A stretch of 64,000 bases of DNA from Rhodopseudomonas faecalis (GCF_003217325.1 NZ_QJTI01000007.1:100371-164370), one strand, 5' to 3'. Shown: positions 17,275 to 26,200, counted from the first letter of the stretch. Numbers and translations are program-made. Notes: generated from the sequence alone by a model not told the origin.

Positions 17275-18012
17275 ATGTTTGATCTGACAGGCCGGACCGC
17301 GCTGGTCACCGGCGCGACCGGCGGCATCGGCGGCGCGATCGCCCAGGCGCTGCACACCCAGGGGGCGACCGTCGCCATCTCCGGCACCCGGCGCGAGGCG
17401 CTGGACGCGCTCGCTGCCAAGCTCGGCGAGCGGGTTCACGTGCTGCCGTGCAACCTCTCCGATGCGGCCGCGGTGGAAGAACTGGTGCCGTCAGCCGAAA
17501 AGGCGATGGGCGGGCTCGACATCCTGGTCAGCAATGCCGGCATCACCCGCGACAACCTGTTCGTGCAATTGCGCGACGAGGATTGGGACGAGGTGATCAA
17601 GGTCGATCTGACCGCGACTTTCCGCCTGGCGCGCGCCGCCACCAAGCTGATGATGCGCAAGCGCTTTGGCCGCATCATCGCCATCACCTCGGTGGTCGGG
17701 GTTACCGGCAATCCGGGGCAGGGCAACTACACCGCCGCCAAGGCCGGCCTGATCGGTATGATGAAGACGCTCGGCGCGGAATACGCCAAGCGCAACATCA
17801 CCGCGAACTGCATTGCGCCGGGCTTCATCGCCACCCCGATGACCGATGTGCTCAACGACAAGCAGCGTGAAGCGATTCTCGGGAAGGTGCCGGCTGGACG
17901 GCTGGGGACGGCCGACGATATCGCCGCTGCGGCGGTTTATCTCGCGTCCAATGAAGCGGCTTACGTCACCGGCCAGACCATTCACGTCAATGGCGGCATG
18001 GCGATGATCTGA
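17275..18012 (+). CDS. fabG: 3-oxoacyl-ACP reductase
   Basis: NADPH-dependent reduction of 3-oxoacyl-ACP in fatty acid synthesis. The 245-residue SDR protein has the cofactor motif TGATGGIG at 12-19, NAG at 87-89, and the catalytic Ser139, Tyr152 and Lys156 (ITSVVGVTGNPGQGNYTAAK). The C-terminus GQTIHVNGGMAMI is typical of FabG. AAGGGAGAG precedes ATG 17275. It follows fabD closely and is closed by a terminator hairpin. Confidence 0.97.
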   Translation: MFDLTGRTALVTGATGGIGGAIAQALHTQGATVAISGTRREALDALAAKLGERVHVLPCNLSDAAAVEELVPSAEKAMGGLDILVSNAGITRDNLFVQLRDEDWDEVIKVDLTATFRLARAATKLMMRKRFGRIIAITSVVGVTGNPGQGNYTAAKAGLIGMMKTLGAEYAKRNITANCIAPGFIATPMTDVLNDKQREAILGKVPAGRLGTADDIAAAAVYLASNEAAYVTGQTIHVNGGMAMI

Positions 18013-18020
18013 CAACTGCA

Positions 18021-18056
18021 GCCGCTCCCGACCTATCCCCATCGGTCGGGAACGGC
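18021..18056 (+). terminator. Terminator hairpin after fabG
   Basis: GCCGCTCCCGACC (18021-18033) and GGTCGGGAACGGC (18044-18056) pair over 13 positions with one mismatch. TTGTAG follows. It begins nine bases after the fabG stop and separates fabD-fabG from acpP. Confidence 0.7.
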
Positions 18057-18117
18057 TTGTAGTCAAGGCATCCGAAGTATGGTAACCGAACCACGTTTGG
18101 ATGGGCGAAGAACGCCA

Positions 18118-18144
18118 TTGCAGGGGAGCAAAACCCTGTATATT
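18118..18144 (+). promoter_or_regulatory. Candidate acpP promoter
   Basis: TTGCAG (18118-18123) and TATATT (18139-18144) are separated by 15 bases. The -10 is good but the spacing is short. It would leave a leader of about 150 bases before acpP, which contains the palindrome TTAACGAGTTAA at 18230-18241. Confidence 0.35.
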
Positions 18145-18301
18145 GGCGAGACTGAGCTTTGACCTTCTTCCAGGCTCAGCCCTGGGGGATGGGGACAAAT
18201 CAAGACACTGCGCGATTGCGACGGGAACTTAACGAGTTAACGCACCACGATGGCTCGTCTCCTAGCGGTCGGGTCCAATGGAACAGCACGAGGTTTAGAC
18301 A

Positions 18302-18541
18302 ATGAGTGAGATTGGCGAGCGGGTTAAGAAGATCGTGGTGGAGCACCTAGGTGTTGAGCCCGAGAAAGTTGTCGATGGCGCCAGCTTTATTGACGACCTC
18401 GGTGCGGACAGCCTGGACACGGTCGAGCTCGTGATGGCCTTCGAAGAAGAATTCGGCTGCGAGATTCCCGACGACGCTGCTGAGACGATTCTGACGGTCG
18501 GCGACGCCGTCAAATTCCTTGAGAAGAACGCGAAGAGCTAA
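18302..18541 (+). CDS. acpP: Acyl carrier protein
   Basis: The small acidic carrier of growing acyl chains, 79 residues. Ser37 in [18 protein letters not shown] is the 4'-phosphopantetheine attachment site. The whole sequence ([26 protein letters not shown]) is a standard AcpP. ACGAGG precedes ATG 18302. It lies between fabG and fabF but has its own candidate promoter and terminator, as is usual for this abundantly expressed gene. Confidence 0.98.
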   Translation: MSEIGERVKKIVVEHLGVEPEKVVDGASFIDDLGADSLDTVELVMAFEEEFGCEIPDDAAETILTVGDAVKFLEKNAKS

Positions 18542-18561
18542 CGCCCTAACGCTGCATTATT

Positions 18562-18604
18562 GAAGCCGGACGGGCCGCGGCAGCGCGGTCCACCGGCTTC
18601 TTGC
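18562..18604 (+). terminator. Terminator hairpin between acpP and fabF
   Basis: An outer stem GAAGCCGG (18562-18569) with CCGGCTTC (18593-18600) encloses an inner stem GGGCCGCG with CGCGGTCC. TTGCTAT follows. It starts 20 bases after the acpP stop and probably lowers read-through into fabF. Confidence 0.7.
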
Positions 18605-18607
18605 TAT

Positions 18608-18641
18608 GCTGCGGAAGTTGATACGCTGCGGAAGTTGATAC
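18608..18641 (+). repeat. Perfect tandem duplication of a 17-bp unit
   Basis: GCTGCGGAAGTTGATAC occurs twice in a row with no mismatch (18608-18624, 18625-18641). It lies directly between the acpP terminator and the fabF ribosome binding site. Confidence 0.95.
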
Positions 18642-18652
18642 AGAGGCTGAAT

Positions 18653-19918
18653 ATGAGGCGGGTAGTCGTCACGGGCCTTGGCATGGTCACGCCACTCGGC
18701 TGTGGCGTCGATACGACTTGGCAGCGCGTTCTGAACGGGCAGAGCGGTGCGCGACAGATCGATACGTTCGACGTGTCGGATCTGAGCAGCCGCATTGCTT
18801 GCATAGTGCCGCGCGGCGATGGCAGCGACGGCACTTTCAACGCTGACCAGTGGATGGAGCCCAAAGACCAGCGCAAGGTCGATGATTTCATCATCTTTGC
18901 GATGTGTGCCGCGCGCCAGGCTTTGGACGATGCGGGCTGGCATCCAAGTACCGAAGAGGAGCGCTGCGCCAGCGGCGTGATGATCGGCTCCGGTATCGGC
19001 GGCCTGTCCGGCATCGCTGATGCCGCAGTGCTGGTGAAGGAGCGCGGTCCGCGGCGGCTGTCGCCGTTCTTCATCCCCGGACGGCTGATCAATCTGGCCT
19101 CCGGCTACGTTTCCATTGAGCACGGTCTCAAGGGACCGAATCACTCCGCGGTCACCGCCTGTTCGACCGGCGCGCACGCCATCGGCGACGCCAGCCGGCT
19201 GATCGCGCTCGGCGATGCCGACGTGATGGTGGCCGGCGGTACCGAATCGCCGATCAGCCGACTTGGCATGGCCGGCTTCTGCGCCATGCGCGCGCTGTCG
19301 ACCGCCTTCAACGACACCCCGGAAAAAGCCTCGCGGCCCTATGACCGCGATCGCGACGGTTTTGTGATGGGTGAGGGCGCCGGCGTCGTGGTGCTCGAAG
19401 AATACGAGCACGCCAAGCGCCGCGGCGCGCGGATCTATGCCGAAGTGATCGGCTATGGTCTGTCGGGCGACGCGTACCACATCTCCGCTCCGTCCTCGGA
19501 CGGCGACGGCGCCTATCGCTGCATGACTTCGGCGATGAAGCGCGCCGGCATTGCGGCGTCCGACCTCGACTACATCAACGCCCACGGCACTTCGACGCCG
19601 CTCGGCGATGAGATCGAGCTTGGTGCGGCGCAGCGCCTGCTCGGCGATGCGGCGTCGCGGGTCTCGATGTCGTCCACCAAATCCTGCACCGGCCATCTGC
19701 TCGGTGCCGCTGGTGCGATCGAGGCGATTTTCTGCGTGTTGGCGATTCGCGACAATGTTGCGCCGCCCACCATCAATCTCGACAATCCGTCGGTCGACAG
19801 CCCGATCGATCTGGTGCCGCACAAAGCGCGGCAGCGGCAGATCAATGTGGCGCTGTCGAACTCGTTCGGGTTTGGCGGCACCAACGCATCGGTGATCGTT
19901 CGTCGTCTAACCGATTGA
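18653..19918 (+). CDS. fabF: 3-oxoacyl-ACP synthase II
   Basis: Condenses malonyl-ACP with acyl-ACP during chain elongation. The 421-residue thiolase-fold protein has Cys170 in TACSTGAHAIGDA and the two catalytic histidines, H311 (NAHGTSTPLGD) and H348 (KSCTGHLLGAAGA). ATG 18653 has CAGAGGCTG before it; a longer ORF from 18560 runs through the terminator and tandem repeat and is not credible. It is followed by mltG after 167 bases. Confidence 0.97.
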   Translation: MRRVVVTGLGMVTPLGCGVDTTWQRVLNGQSGARQIDTFDVSDLSSRIACIVPRGDGSDGTFNADQWMEPKDQRKVDDFIIFAMCAARQALDDAGWHPSTEEERCASGVMIGSGIGGLSGIADAAVLVKERGPRRLSPFFIPGRLINLASGYVSIEHGLKGPNHSAVTACSTGAHAIGDASRLIALGDADVMVAGGTESPISRLGMAGFCAMRALSTAFNDTPEKASRPYDRDRDGFVMGEGAGVVVLEEYEHAKRRGARIYAEVIGYGLSGDAYHISAPSSDGDGAYRCMTSAMKRAGIAASDLDYINAHGTSTPLGDEIELGAAQRLLGDAASRVSMSSTKSCTGHLLGAAGAIEAIFCVLAIRDNVAPPTINLDNPSVDSPIDLVPHKARQRQINVALSNSFGFGGTNASVIVRRLTD

Positions 19919-20085
19919 CGTCGGATGGTGTATGGCTTCACCCTATTCGCTGCACACCGGGTCCCGTGGGCGGCTTGACTTGCGTGGGCAGCAAGGTCTG
20001 ACTCCGCTGTGAGTGTCTGGCACACACAGCGATGTCCGATGTTCCACGCCGGCCCAGTTGAACCGACAGGATTCGAGTTGCATCG

Positions 20086-21354
20086 ATGAGTGAACGGCCG
20101 CCCATCTCACCGAAAAGTCCGCGTGCTGCGCTGGAGCCGGAACAGGTTCCGCCGCCGCCGAAACGTTCCGATCGCGCGCGCAATCCGCTGGTGGTGGTTG
20201 GCAATGCCATCATCACCGGGCTGCTGGTGCTGATGATCAGTGCGGGCGGCCTGTACGTGTACGGCAAGCAGAAGATCGAAGCGCCCGGGCCGCTTGCGGA
20301 AGACAAGATCGTCAACATTCCACAGCGCGCCGGCATCACCGATATTTCCGACATTCTGCGGCGCGAGGGCGTCACCGAAGCTAATCGCTGGATGTTTCTC
20401 GGCAGCGTGATCGCGCTCAAGGCGCGCGGCGAGCTGAAGCCGGGCGAGTATAATTTTCAGAAGAACGCCAGTCTGCGCGACGTGATCGGCACCATTGTCG
20501 AAGGCAAGGTGGTGCAGCATTCGGTGACGATTCCCGAAGGCCTGACGTCGGAACAGATTATCGTGCGGCTGATGGACAACGACATCTTCACCGGTGCGGT
20601 CCGTGAAGTTCCGCGCGAAGGAACCCTGCTGCCGGAGACTTACAAGTTTCCGCGCGGGGCCAGCCGCGAGCAGGTGATTCAGCGCATGCAGCAGGCGCAA
20701 AAGCGCGTGCTCAACGAGATCTGGGAACGGCGCAATCCCGACGTGCCGCTCAAAACGCCCGAGCAATTGGTGACGCTGGCCTCGATCGTCGAGAAAGAGA
20801 CCGGCAAGCCCGACGAGCGCAGCCGCGTCGCCGCGGTCTATGTCAATCGCCTGCGGCAGAAGATGAAGCTGCAATCCGATCCGACCATCATCTATGGCCT
20901 GGTTGGCGGCAAGGGCACTTTGGGGCGGCCGATCAAGCGCAGCGAGATCACCCAGCCGTCGCCTTACAACACCTATGTGGTCGAAGGGCTGCCGCCCGGG
21001 CCGATCGCCAATCCGGGACGGGCTTCGCTGGAAGCCGCCGCCAATCCGGCGCGCACCCGCGATCTGTTCTTCGTTGCCGATGGCACCGGCGGCCACGTGT
21101 TCACCGAGACCTACGACCTGCACCAGAAGAACGTCGCCAAGCTGCGCGCGCTGGAACGGCAGATTCAGAACGACACGGTCGAGCCTCCGGAAGAACCGGC
21201 CGTGAGCGTGCCGAGCACGGTCAGCACGCCGCCGGCTGCCCAGGCCGATCCGGCCGCAGCGCCGCCGACCGCGCAGAAGCGGCAGCCGCGTCCCCAGGCC
21301 GCGAAGCGCACCGCGCAGCCGCCCGCCGCCACGCCGGTGCCCACCGAGCAATAG
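20086..21354 (+). CDS. mltG: Endolytic murein transglycosylase MltG
   Basis: An inner-membrane lytic transglycosylase that cuts nascent glycan strands and is thought to end their polymerisation. The 422-residue protein has a Pro-rich cytoplasmic N-terminus, one transmembrane helix at about 36-58, a LysM-like region, and the YceG catalytic domain with Glu236 in LASIVEKETG plus LQSDPTIIYG and SPYNTY. The C-terminal 60 residues are Pro/Ala/Gln-rich and beyond the family domain. The fabF-mltG-yicC-gmk order is conserved in related bacteria (from memory). Confidence 0.95.
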   Translation: MSERPPISPKSPRAALEPEQVPPPPKRSDRARNPLVVVGNAIITGLLVLMISAGGLYVYGKQKIEAPGPLAEDKIVNIPQRAGITDISDILRREGVTEANRWMFLGSVIALKARGELKPGEYNFQKNASLRDVIGTIVEGKVVQHSVTIPEGLTSEQIIVRLMDNDIFTGAVREVPREGTLLPETYKFPRGASREQVIQRMQQAQKRVLNEIWERRNPDVPLKTPEQLVTLASIVEKETGKPDERSRVAAVYVNRLRQKMKLQSDPTIIYGLVGGKGTLGRPIKRSEITQPSPYNTYVVEGLPPGPIANPGRASLEAAANPARTRDLFFVADGTGGHVFTETYDLHQKNVAKLRALERQIQNDTVEPPEEPAVSVPSTVSTPPAAQADPAAAPPTAQKRQPRPQAAKRTAQPPAATPVPTEQ

Positions 21355-21447
21355 CCGGAAATCGGTTCCCACGATCCCGGCAGCGGCGTAAGGTCCCGCG
21401 CGCGAGACTGCGAGTCCGCGCGCGTAATTCATGGAGAGTTGTTGGCG

Positions 21448-22335
21448 ATGTCGTTGTCGAGCATGACTGGGTTTGCCCGAAGCCATGGCACCAGTGGGCC
21501 GTACGTGTTCGAGTGGGAACTGAAATCCGTCAACGCCAAGGGTCTCGACCTGCGGCTGCGCTTGCCGTCGGGCTGGGATGAAGTCGAGCAGCTGGTGCGC
21601 AAGCGCGCCGCTGACGTGCTGTCGCGCGGCACCGTGTACGCCAATCTCAGCATCAACCGCGCCCACGCCCAGACCACGGTCAAGGTCAACGAGGACGTGC
21701 TCTCCGCGGTGGTCAAGGTTGCCACTGAACTGTCGGGCCGGATCGATGCCGCCGCGCCGCGCATCGATGGTCTGCTCGCGATCAAGGGCGTGATCGAAGT
21801 GGCTGATCCTGATCGCGACGAGGCGGAAGACGCCGCGGCGCGCAAGGCGGTGGAAGCCAGTTTCACCAAGGCGCTCACCAGCCTGATCGAGATGCGCAAG
21901 CGCGAGGGCGAAACGCTGCGCACCATTTTGCTGCAGCGGCTTGATGAAATCGAAGCGCTGGCCAAGCGCGCCGAGGAAGCGCCCGGCCGCAAGCCCGAGG
22001 CGATTCGCGCCCGGCTGGCCGAGCAAGTCGCGGCGTTGCTGGAAACCTCCGATCGCTTCGATCCCGATCGTCTTGCGCAGGAAGCGCTGATGATCGCGAC
22101 CAAGGCCGATATCCGCGAAGAACTCGACCGGATCGCGTCGCATGTGTCGCAGGCGCGCGCCATGCTGAAGGCAGGCGGTGCGGTCGGTCGCCGTCTCGAT
22201 TTTCTGGCGCAGGAGTTCAACCGCGAGGTCAATACCTGCTGCTCGAAATCCAATGACGTCGAACTGACCAACACCGCGCTTGAGATGAAGAACGCGGTCG
22301 AGCAGTTCCGCGAACAGGTTCAGAACTTGGAGTGA
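21448..22335 (+). CDS. yicC: YicC family endoribonuclease-like protein
   Basis: A 295-residue YicC protein; E. coli YicC has been reported as an endoribonuclease. It shows the family N-terminus MSLSSMTGFARSHG, then WELKSVNAKGLDLRLRLP, and the C-terminal DUF1732 block (GRRLDFLAQEFNREVNTCCSK) with conserved acidic and cysteine residues. ATG 21448 has GGAGAG nine bases upstream; TTG 21439 is the alternative. It ends two bases before the gmk ATG, so the two are coupled. Confidence 0.93.
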   Translation: MSLSSMTGFARSHGTSGPYVFEWELKSVNAKGLDLRLRLPSGWDEVEQLVRKRAADVLSRGTVYANLSINRAHAQTTVKVNEDVLSAVVKVATELSGRIDAAAPRIDGLLAIKGVIEVADPDRDEAEDAAARKAVEASFTKALTSLIEMRKREGETLRTILLQRLDEIEALAKRAEEAPGRKPEAIRARLAEQVAALLETSDRFDPDRLAQEALMIATKADIREELDRIASHVSQARAMLKAGGAVGRRLDFLAQEFNREVNTCCSKSNDVELTNTALEMKNAVEQFREQVQNLE

Positions 22336-22337
22336 GC

Positions 22338-22997
22338 ATGACCAAGGCCATGCACAATCCCAACGGCGTGGAGCGGCGCGGACTGATGTTCGTGCTGTCG
22401 TCGCCGTCCGGCGCCGGCAAGACCACGCTGTCGCGAATGCTGGTCTCCGAAACCCCGGAATTGGAAATGTCGGTGTCGGCCACCACGCGGCCGATGCGGC
22501 CGGGCGAGATCGAAGGGCGCGATTACTACTTCGTCGATCGTTCGAAATTCGACGCCATGATCGCGGCCGACGAATTTCTGGAATGGGCCAATGTGTTCGA
22601 CAACCGCTACGGCACCCCGCGCGCCGCGGTGGAGACCGCGCTCGCGGCCGGACGCGACGTGCTGTTCGATATCGATTGGCAGGGCACCCAGCAGCTGCGC
22701 AGCCGTGCGCCGAACGATGTCGTCAGCGTGTTCATTCTGCCGCCGTCAGTGCAGGCGCTCGAACACCGTCTGCACACCCGGGCGCAGGATTCCGACGAGG
22801 TGATCCGCGGCCGGATGCGCAAAGCCGGCGATGAGATGAGCCGGTTCGATGCCTATGACTACATCGTGGTCAACGACAATATCGGCATGGCCTTCGAGTC
22901 GGTGCGTGCCATCCTGCGCGCCGAGCAGCTCAAGCGTGCGCGTCAGGTCGGCCTTGATGCGTTTGTGCAGCGCATGCGGCTGGAACTCGAGCGCTGA
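22338..22997 (+). CDS. gmk: Guanylate kinase
   Basis: Phosphorylates GMP to GDP. The 219-residue protein has the P-loop SSPSGAGKTT at 21-30, the GMP-binding VSATTRPMRPGEIEGRDYYFV and the lid region with RGRMRKAGDEMSRFDAYDYI. ATG 22338 has TTGGAG, which sits at the end of yicC; a GTG at 22332 overlapping the yicC stop is less likely. It ends the plus-strand fab-mltG-yicC-gmk run. Confidence 0.97.
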   Translation: MTKAMHNPNGVERRGLMFVLSSPSGAGKTTLSRMLVSETPELEMSVSATTRPMRPGEIEGRDYYFVDRSKFDAMIAADEFLEWANVFDNRYGTPRAAVETALAAGRDVLFDIDWQGTQQLRSRAPNDVVSVFILPPSVQALEHRLHTRAQDSDEVIRGRMRKAGDEMSRFDAYDYIVVNDNIGMAFESVRAILRAEQLKRARQVGLDAFVQRMRLELER

Positions 22998-23015
22998 GAT
23001 TGAACAAGCGATACT

Positions 23016-23162
23016 AGTACCATCGGTCGTATCAGTGACCGTCATACCCGCGCTTGTCGCGGGTATCCACGTCTTCAAAGCATAGCAAGCTCAAAGACGT
23101 GGATGGCCGGGACGAGCCCGGCCATGACATGCGGATGGGTTGGTATCAATTTCCGTTGGTAT
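23016..23162. repeat. Structured intergenic repeat, copy 1
   Basis: A 147-base element closely matching 36012-36161. It contains three hairpins: ATACCCGCG/CGCGGGTAT (23044-23066), ATCCACGTCTT/AAGACGTGGAT (23065-23104) and GGCCGGG/CCCGGCC (23105-23123), with GTCAT (23041) able to pair with ATGAC (23124). The ends are imperfect inverted repeats (TACCATCGG, and CCGTTGGTA at right). It fills the gap between convergent gmk and the exported-protein gene and touches the latter's stop codon. Confidence 0.9.
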
Positions 23163-24106
23163 TAAGCGATGCGGCGCGCTGCGAGCTGAGCGAGTAATTG
23201 CTCGGCGGCTTGGCTCGCGCGCTCGGACTGCGCCCGTTCCTGGGCGACGCGCAGCCAGTTCGGCGGCTGCGGTCGCGATTGATTCAAGGACGGAGCGGGC
23301 TGCGGCCGGGTTGGTGCGGCAGCCGCAGGCGCGGTGGGCGGCGTCCACGGCGCCGCTGACAGCGGCGGCATGTCGACCGATGTCATGTCGATCGGTGCCA
23401 TATCGATCGGCGCGAAGGCCGGGGCGGTGTCGGCTTCGGTGCGCAGCACACGACGCGACCGGCCAAAACGCATCAGCAATTTCATGATCGCGGCGGCGAG
23501 GCCGAGCGCGGTCACGATGCCGGCCATCAGCATCCAATTGCGATCATATTCGGGATTGCCGTTTTCCGGCGGTAGCGACGCGGCTGCGGGCGTGCTGCTG
23601 GGCGCGGGCACGGGTTCCATTGCGACCGGCGCCGGATGGTCCTGCGGCGAGGTGGCGTCCGACCAGCGCGAGGCCAGCGACCAATGCGGATTGGCCGCTG
23701 CGGCCGGTTCGCTATCGGTGGTCGGCGCGGGCGTTGCTGCGGCTGTGCTGTGTTCGCTCTGTTCGGGCGCCGGCCACACCGCATCGGGCGCCGGATCGGA
23801 CGGTTCCGCGATCAGTTCCGCCCTTGCATCGGCCAGCGACGGCGCCGGCTTGTGCTCGCCGTCGGACGCTGAATTCTGGGCGACCGGAGCCGCGCTGCCG
23901 CCCCGTTTGTCGCCGAGATACCAGCACTGCCGCTTGCTGCCGCGCTCCACCCGGTAGCGCCAGTGCTTGCCGGCCGGCGTCGCGCCGGTGGGCGCGGTGA
24001 GACAGGTTTCGGCCTGCGCGGGAACTGGGGTGATCACGCTCAGCGCCGGTGCGGCGAAGGTGGCGGCGATCATGACGGGCAAAAGTTTCGCGGCTCGGAA
24101 ACGCAT
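23162..24106 (-). CDS. Exported or membrane-anchored hypothetical protein
   Basis: A 314-residue protein with an N-terminal signal sequence (LLPVMIAATFAAPALSV, ending near AQA). A short conserved-looking block follows, CLTAPTGATPAGKHWRYR plus KRQCWYLGD, with two cysteines that could form a disulfide. A long Pro/Ala-rich stretch leads to a transmembrane helix at about 192-212 (WMLMAGIVTALGLAAAIMKLL) and an Arg-rich, Pro/Ala-rich end. I do not recognise the family. CGGAG precedes ATG 24106. It may be an envelope protein with an outer exposed N-terminal domain (inference). Confidence 0.75.
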   Translation of the reverse strand: MRFRAAKLLPVMIAATFAAPALSVITPVPAQAETCLTAPTGATPAGKHWRYRVERGSKRQCWYLGDKRGGSAAPVAQNSASDGEHKPAPSLADARAELIAEPSDPAPDAVWPAPEQSEHSTAAATPAPTTDSEPAAAANPHWSLASRWSDATSPQDHPAPVAMEPVPAPSSTPAAASLPPENGNPEYDRNWMLMAGIVTALGLAAAIMKLLMRFGRSRRVLRTEADTAPAFAPIDMAPIDMTSVDMPPLSAAPWTPPTAPAAAAPTRPQPAPSLNQSRPQPPNWLRVAQERAQSERASQAAEQLLAQLAARRIA

Positions 24107-24214
24107 TCTGCAACTCCGTGACTCGAACGCAACTTGAACTGCTTTCGAGCCCGGTTGTCGGCGATAAATGGGGTGTCAATGAGCCGCAAATCCGAGCGTC
24201 ATGGGGCAACATTC

Positions 24215-24240
24215 AGGCCGCCGCGACGAGGCGGCGGCCT
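24215..24240 (-). terminator. Hairpin downstream of the alcohol dehydrogenase
   Basis: AGGCCGCCGC (24215-24224) and GCGGCGGCCT (24231-24240) form a perfect 10-bp stem with a 6-base loop, 27 bases past the gene end. The T content after it is low, so it may be a weak terminator. Confidence 0.5.
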
Positions 24241-24267
24241 GTGCTGCTGGCTGTGTGCGGAAAGTTG

Positions 24268-25323
24268 TTAGTTGGTGAGCATCACGCGGCCGACCACGCG
24301 GCCGGCGCGTAGTTCATCGATCCATTTCTGCACGTCGGCCATCGGTTCCTCGCGCATCGGGGTCGGCGCGATCTTGCCAGCGCGCGCCATCGCCATCAGT
24401 TCCTTGGCTTCGGCCAGCGTGCAGGTCATGAAGCCTTCGATCGACATGCGCTTATAGATCCATTGCACCATCGGCAGATTGAAGTTGCCGCCGATCAGGC
24501 CGGACACCACGATCTTGCCGCCGCGCGCCACGGTGCTGACCGCAAAATTCATCGATTTCTCGGAGCCGGCGAAATCGACAATCGCGTCAAAGCCGCCGAA
24601 CTCCTTCATGATGCGCTTGGCGACGTCGGGATCGGCCGGATCGTAAGCGACGCTGGCGCCGTTGCTGAGCGCGGTCTCGCGCGCCGCGGGATTGATATCA
24701 GCGACCGAGATCGGCTGCTGGAACATCGACCGTGCCAGCGACAGCCCCATCATGCCGACGCCGCCAAGGCCGATCAGCAGCAGATTGCGCTGCCGCGGCC
24801 GGTCCACCAGCCGCTTCAACGCGCCATAGGCGGTGGCGCCGGAGCACATCAGCGTCGCGGCTTGGTTGATCGGCAGCGGATCGTAATCGAGCAAGTATTT
24901 CGCATCGGGCACCAGCACATGGCTGGCAAAGCCGCCATCGATCGCGACGCCCAGAAAGCGATTGCGGGTGCAGAGATTCTCATCGCCGGCGAGACAGTCG
25001 CGGCAGGTGCCGCAGCCGATCCACGGAAACACGGCCTTGCGGGTGCCGATCAGTTCCTTCGGCGCGTCGGGGCCGACCTCATCAACCACGCCGGCGATCT
25101 CGTGGCCGAGCGTGAATGGCAGCGTCATGCCCTTGGTGGTGTCGAGCCGCTTGCCGCCGCCAAGGTCAGCATAGCCGTCCTGAATGTGCAGATCGGAATG
25201 ACACAGTCCGCAGCGCTCGATCCGGACCAGCACTTCGCCGCCTTGCGGCTTTGGCGTTTCGATGATGGTTTCGCACAACGGCGCATCGAATTTCACGAGC
25301 GATTGCCGACGCATCAGCGCCAT
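24268..25323 (-). CDS. Zinc-dependent alcohol dehydrogenase
   Basis: A 351-residue medium-chain dehydrogenase that should oxidise an alcohol with NAD(P). Catalytic zinc ligands are visible as Cys38 (RCGLCHSDLH) and His74-Glu75 (TLGHEIAG). The structural zinc site is complete: Cys104, 107, 110 and 118 (CGTCRDCLAGDENLC). The Rossmann motif is GLGGVG. ATG 25323 has CAGGGAGG, which excludes the longer ORF. It follows rsmA by 22 bases on the same strand and may be read from the lpt-surA-pdxA-rsmA transcript. The substrate is not known. Confidence 0.92.
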   Translation of the reverse strand: MALMRRQSLVKFDAPLCETIIETPKPQGGEVLVRIERCGLCHSDLHIQDGYADLGGGKRLDTTKGMTLPFTLGHEIAGVVDEVGPDAPKELIGTRKAVFPWIGCGTCRDCLAGDENLCTRNRFLGVAIDGGFASHVLVPDAKYLLDYDPLPINQAATLMCSGATAYGALKRLVDRPRQRNLLLIGLGGVGMMGLSLARSMFQQPISVADINPAARETALSNGASVAYDPADPDVAKRIMKEFGGFDAIVDFAGSEKSMNFAVSTVARGGKIVVSGLIGGNFNLPMVQWIYKRMSIEGFMTCTLAEAKELMAMARAGKIAPTPMREEPMADVQKWIDELRAGRVVGRVMLTN

Positions 25324-25345
25324 GTGGTGTCCTCCCTGACGGCGG

Positions 25346-26200
25346 TTATTTGGTGCCGCGACTATTCGCCAATTCCCTTGCCATGGCAACAAAACCGGAA
25401 ATCGGCACGGTCTCGGCGCGCCGCGTCGGCTCGATGCCGGCGGCGGCGGCAAGCTGGGCTGGATCGACGCCGAGCGATTTCAGGCTCTGGCGCAGCATTT
25501 TGCGACGTTGGCCGAACGCGGCTGCCGTCACCTGTTCGAGCAGTTTGAGGTCGCAAGGCTCGGGCTCGGCGCGCGGGATCAGCCGCACCACCGATGATGT
25601 CACCTTTGGCGGCGGCACGAAGGCTGAGGGCGCAATGTCGAACAGCAGCTTAGTTTGCGCGCGCCAATTGGCCAGCACCGCGAGCCGGCCATAGGCGTCG
25701 TCATCCTCGGTGGCGACGATGCGCTGCGCCACCTCGCGCTGAAACATCAGCACCATGCAATCGTACCAGGGCGGCCACGGCTCGCTTTCCAGCCAGCCGA
25801 CCAATAGCGGCGTCGCGACATTGTAGGGCAGGTTGGCGACGATCTTGGCGGGCGCGCCGCCGAGCAGCGGCCGCGGGTCGTAAGTCATGGCGTCGGCGCA
25901 AATAACTTCCAGCCGGCCCGGATAGCGTTCGGCGATTTCCGCCAGCGGCCCGAGCGCGCGCTGGTCGCGCTCGATGGCAATCACGCGCCGGGCGCCGAGC
26001 GCCAGCAGCGCGCGGGTCAGGCCGCCGGGGCCGGGGCCGATCTCGACCACGGTGGCGTCTTCGAGCGGGCCGGCGGCGCGCGCGATCCGCGCGGTGAGAT
26101 TGAGGTCGAGCAGAAAATTCTGGCCGAGCGATTTCTTGGCCGCCAGATCGTGACGCTGGATCACTTCGCGCAGCGGCGGCAGGTCGTCGATCGTGCTCAT
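25346..26200 (-). CDS. rsmA: 16S rRNA dimethyladenosine transferase RsmA (KsgA)
   Basis: Dimethylates two adjacent adenosines near the 3' end of 16S rRNA, a late 30S assembly step. The 284-residue protein has [11 protein letters not shown], the SAM motif EIGPGPGG at 53-60 and the catalytic NLPY at 123-126, followed by the C-terminal KVTSSVVRL and [16 protein letters not shown] 26200 overlaps the pdxA stop (ATGA), so translation is coupled. The pdxA-rsmA pair is conserved widely. Confidence 0.97.
   Translation of the reverse strand: MSTIDDLPPLREVIQRHDLAAKKSLGQNFLLDLNLTARIARAAGPLEDATVVEIGPGPGGLTRALLALGARRVIAIERDQRALGPLAEIAERYPGRLEVICADAMTYDPRPLLGGAPAKIVANLPYNVATPLLVGWLESEPWPPWYDCMVLMFQREVAQRIVATEDDDAYGRLAVLANWRAQTKLLFDIAPSAFVPPPKVTSSVVRLIPRAEPEPCDLKLLEQVTAAAFGQRRKMLRQSLKSLGVDPAQLAAAAGIEPTRRAETVPISGFVAMARELANSRGTK

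Noticed and set aside
18230..18241. Palindrome TTAACGAGTTAA in the acpP leader as an operator
   Set aside because: Only five base pairs with a two-base spacer; too short to stand out in this length of sequence.
20006..20030. Hairpin GCTGTG/CACAGC between fabF and mltG as a terminator
   Set aside because: It has a mismatch and no T run, and nothing else shows that fabF and mltG are separate transcripts. The evidence is too weak for a call.
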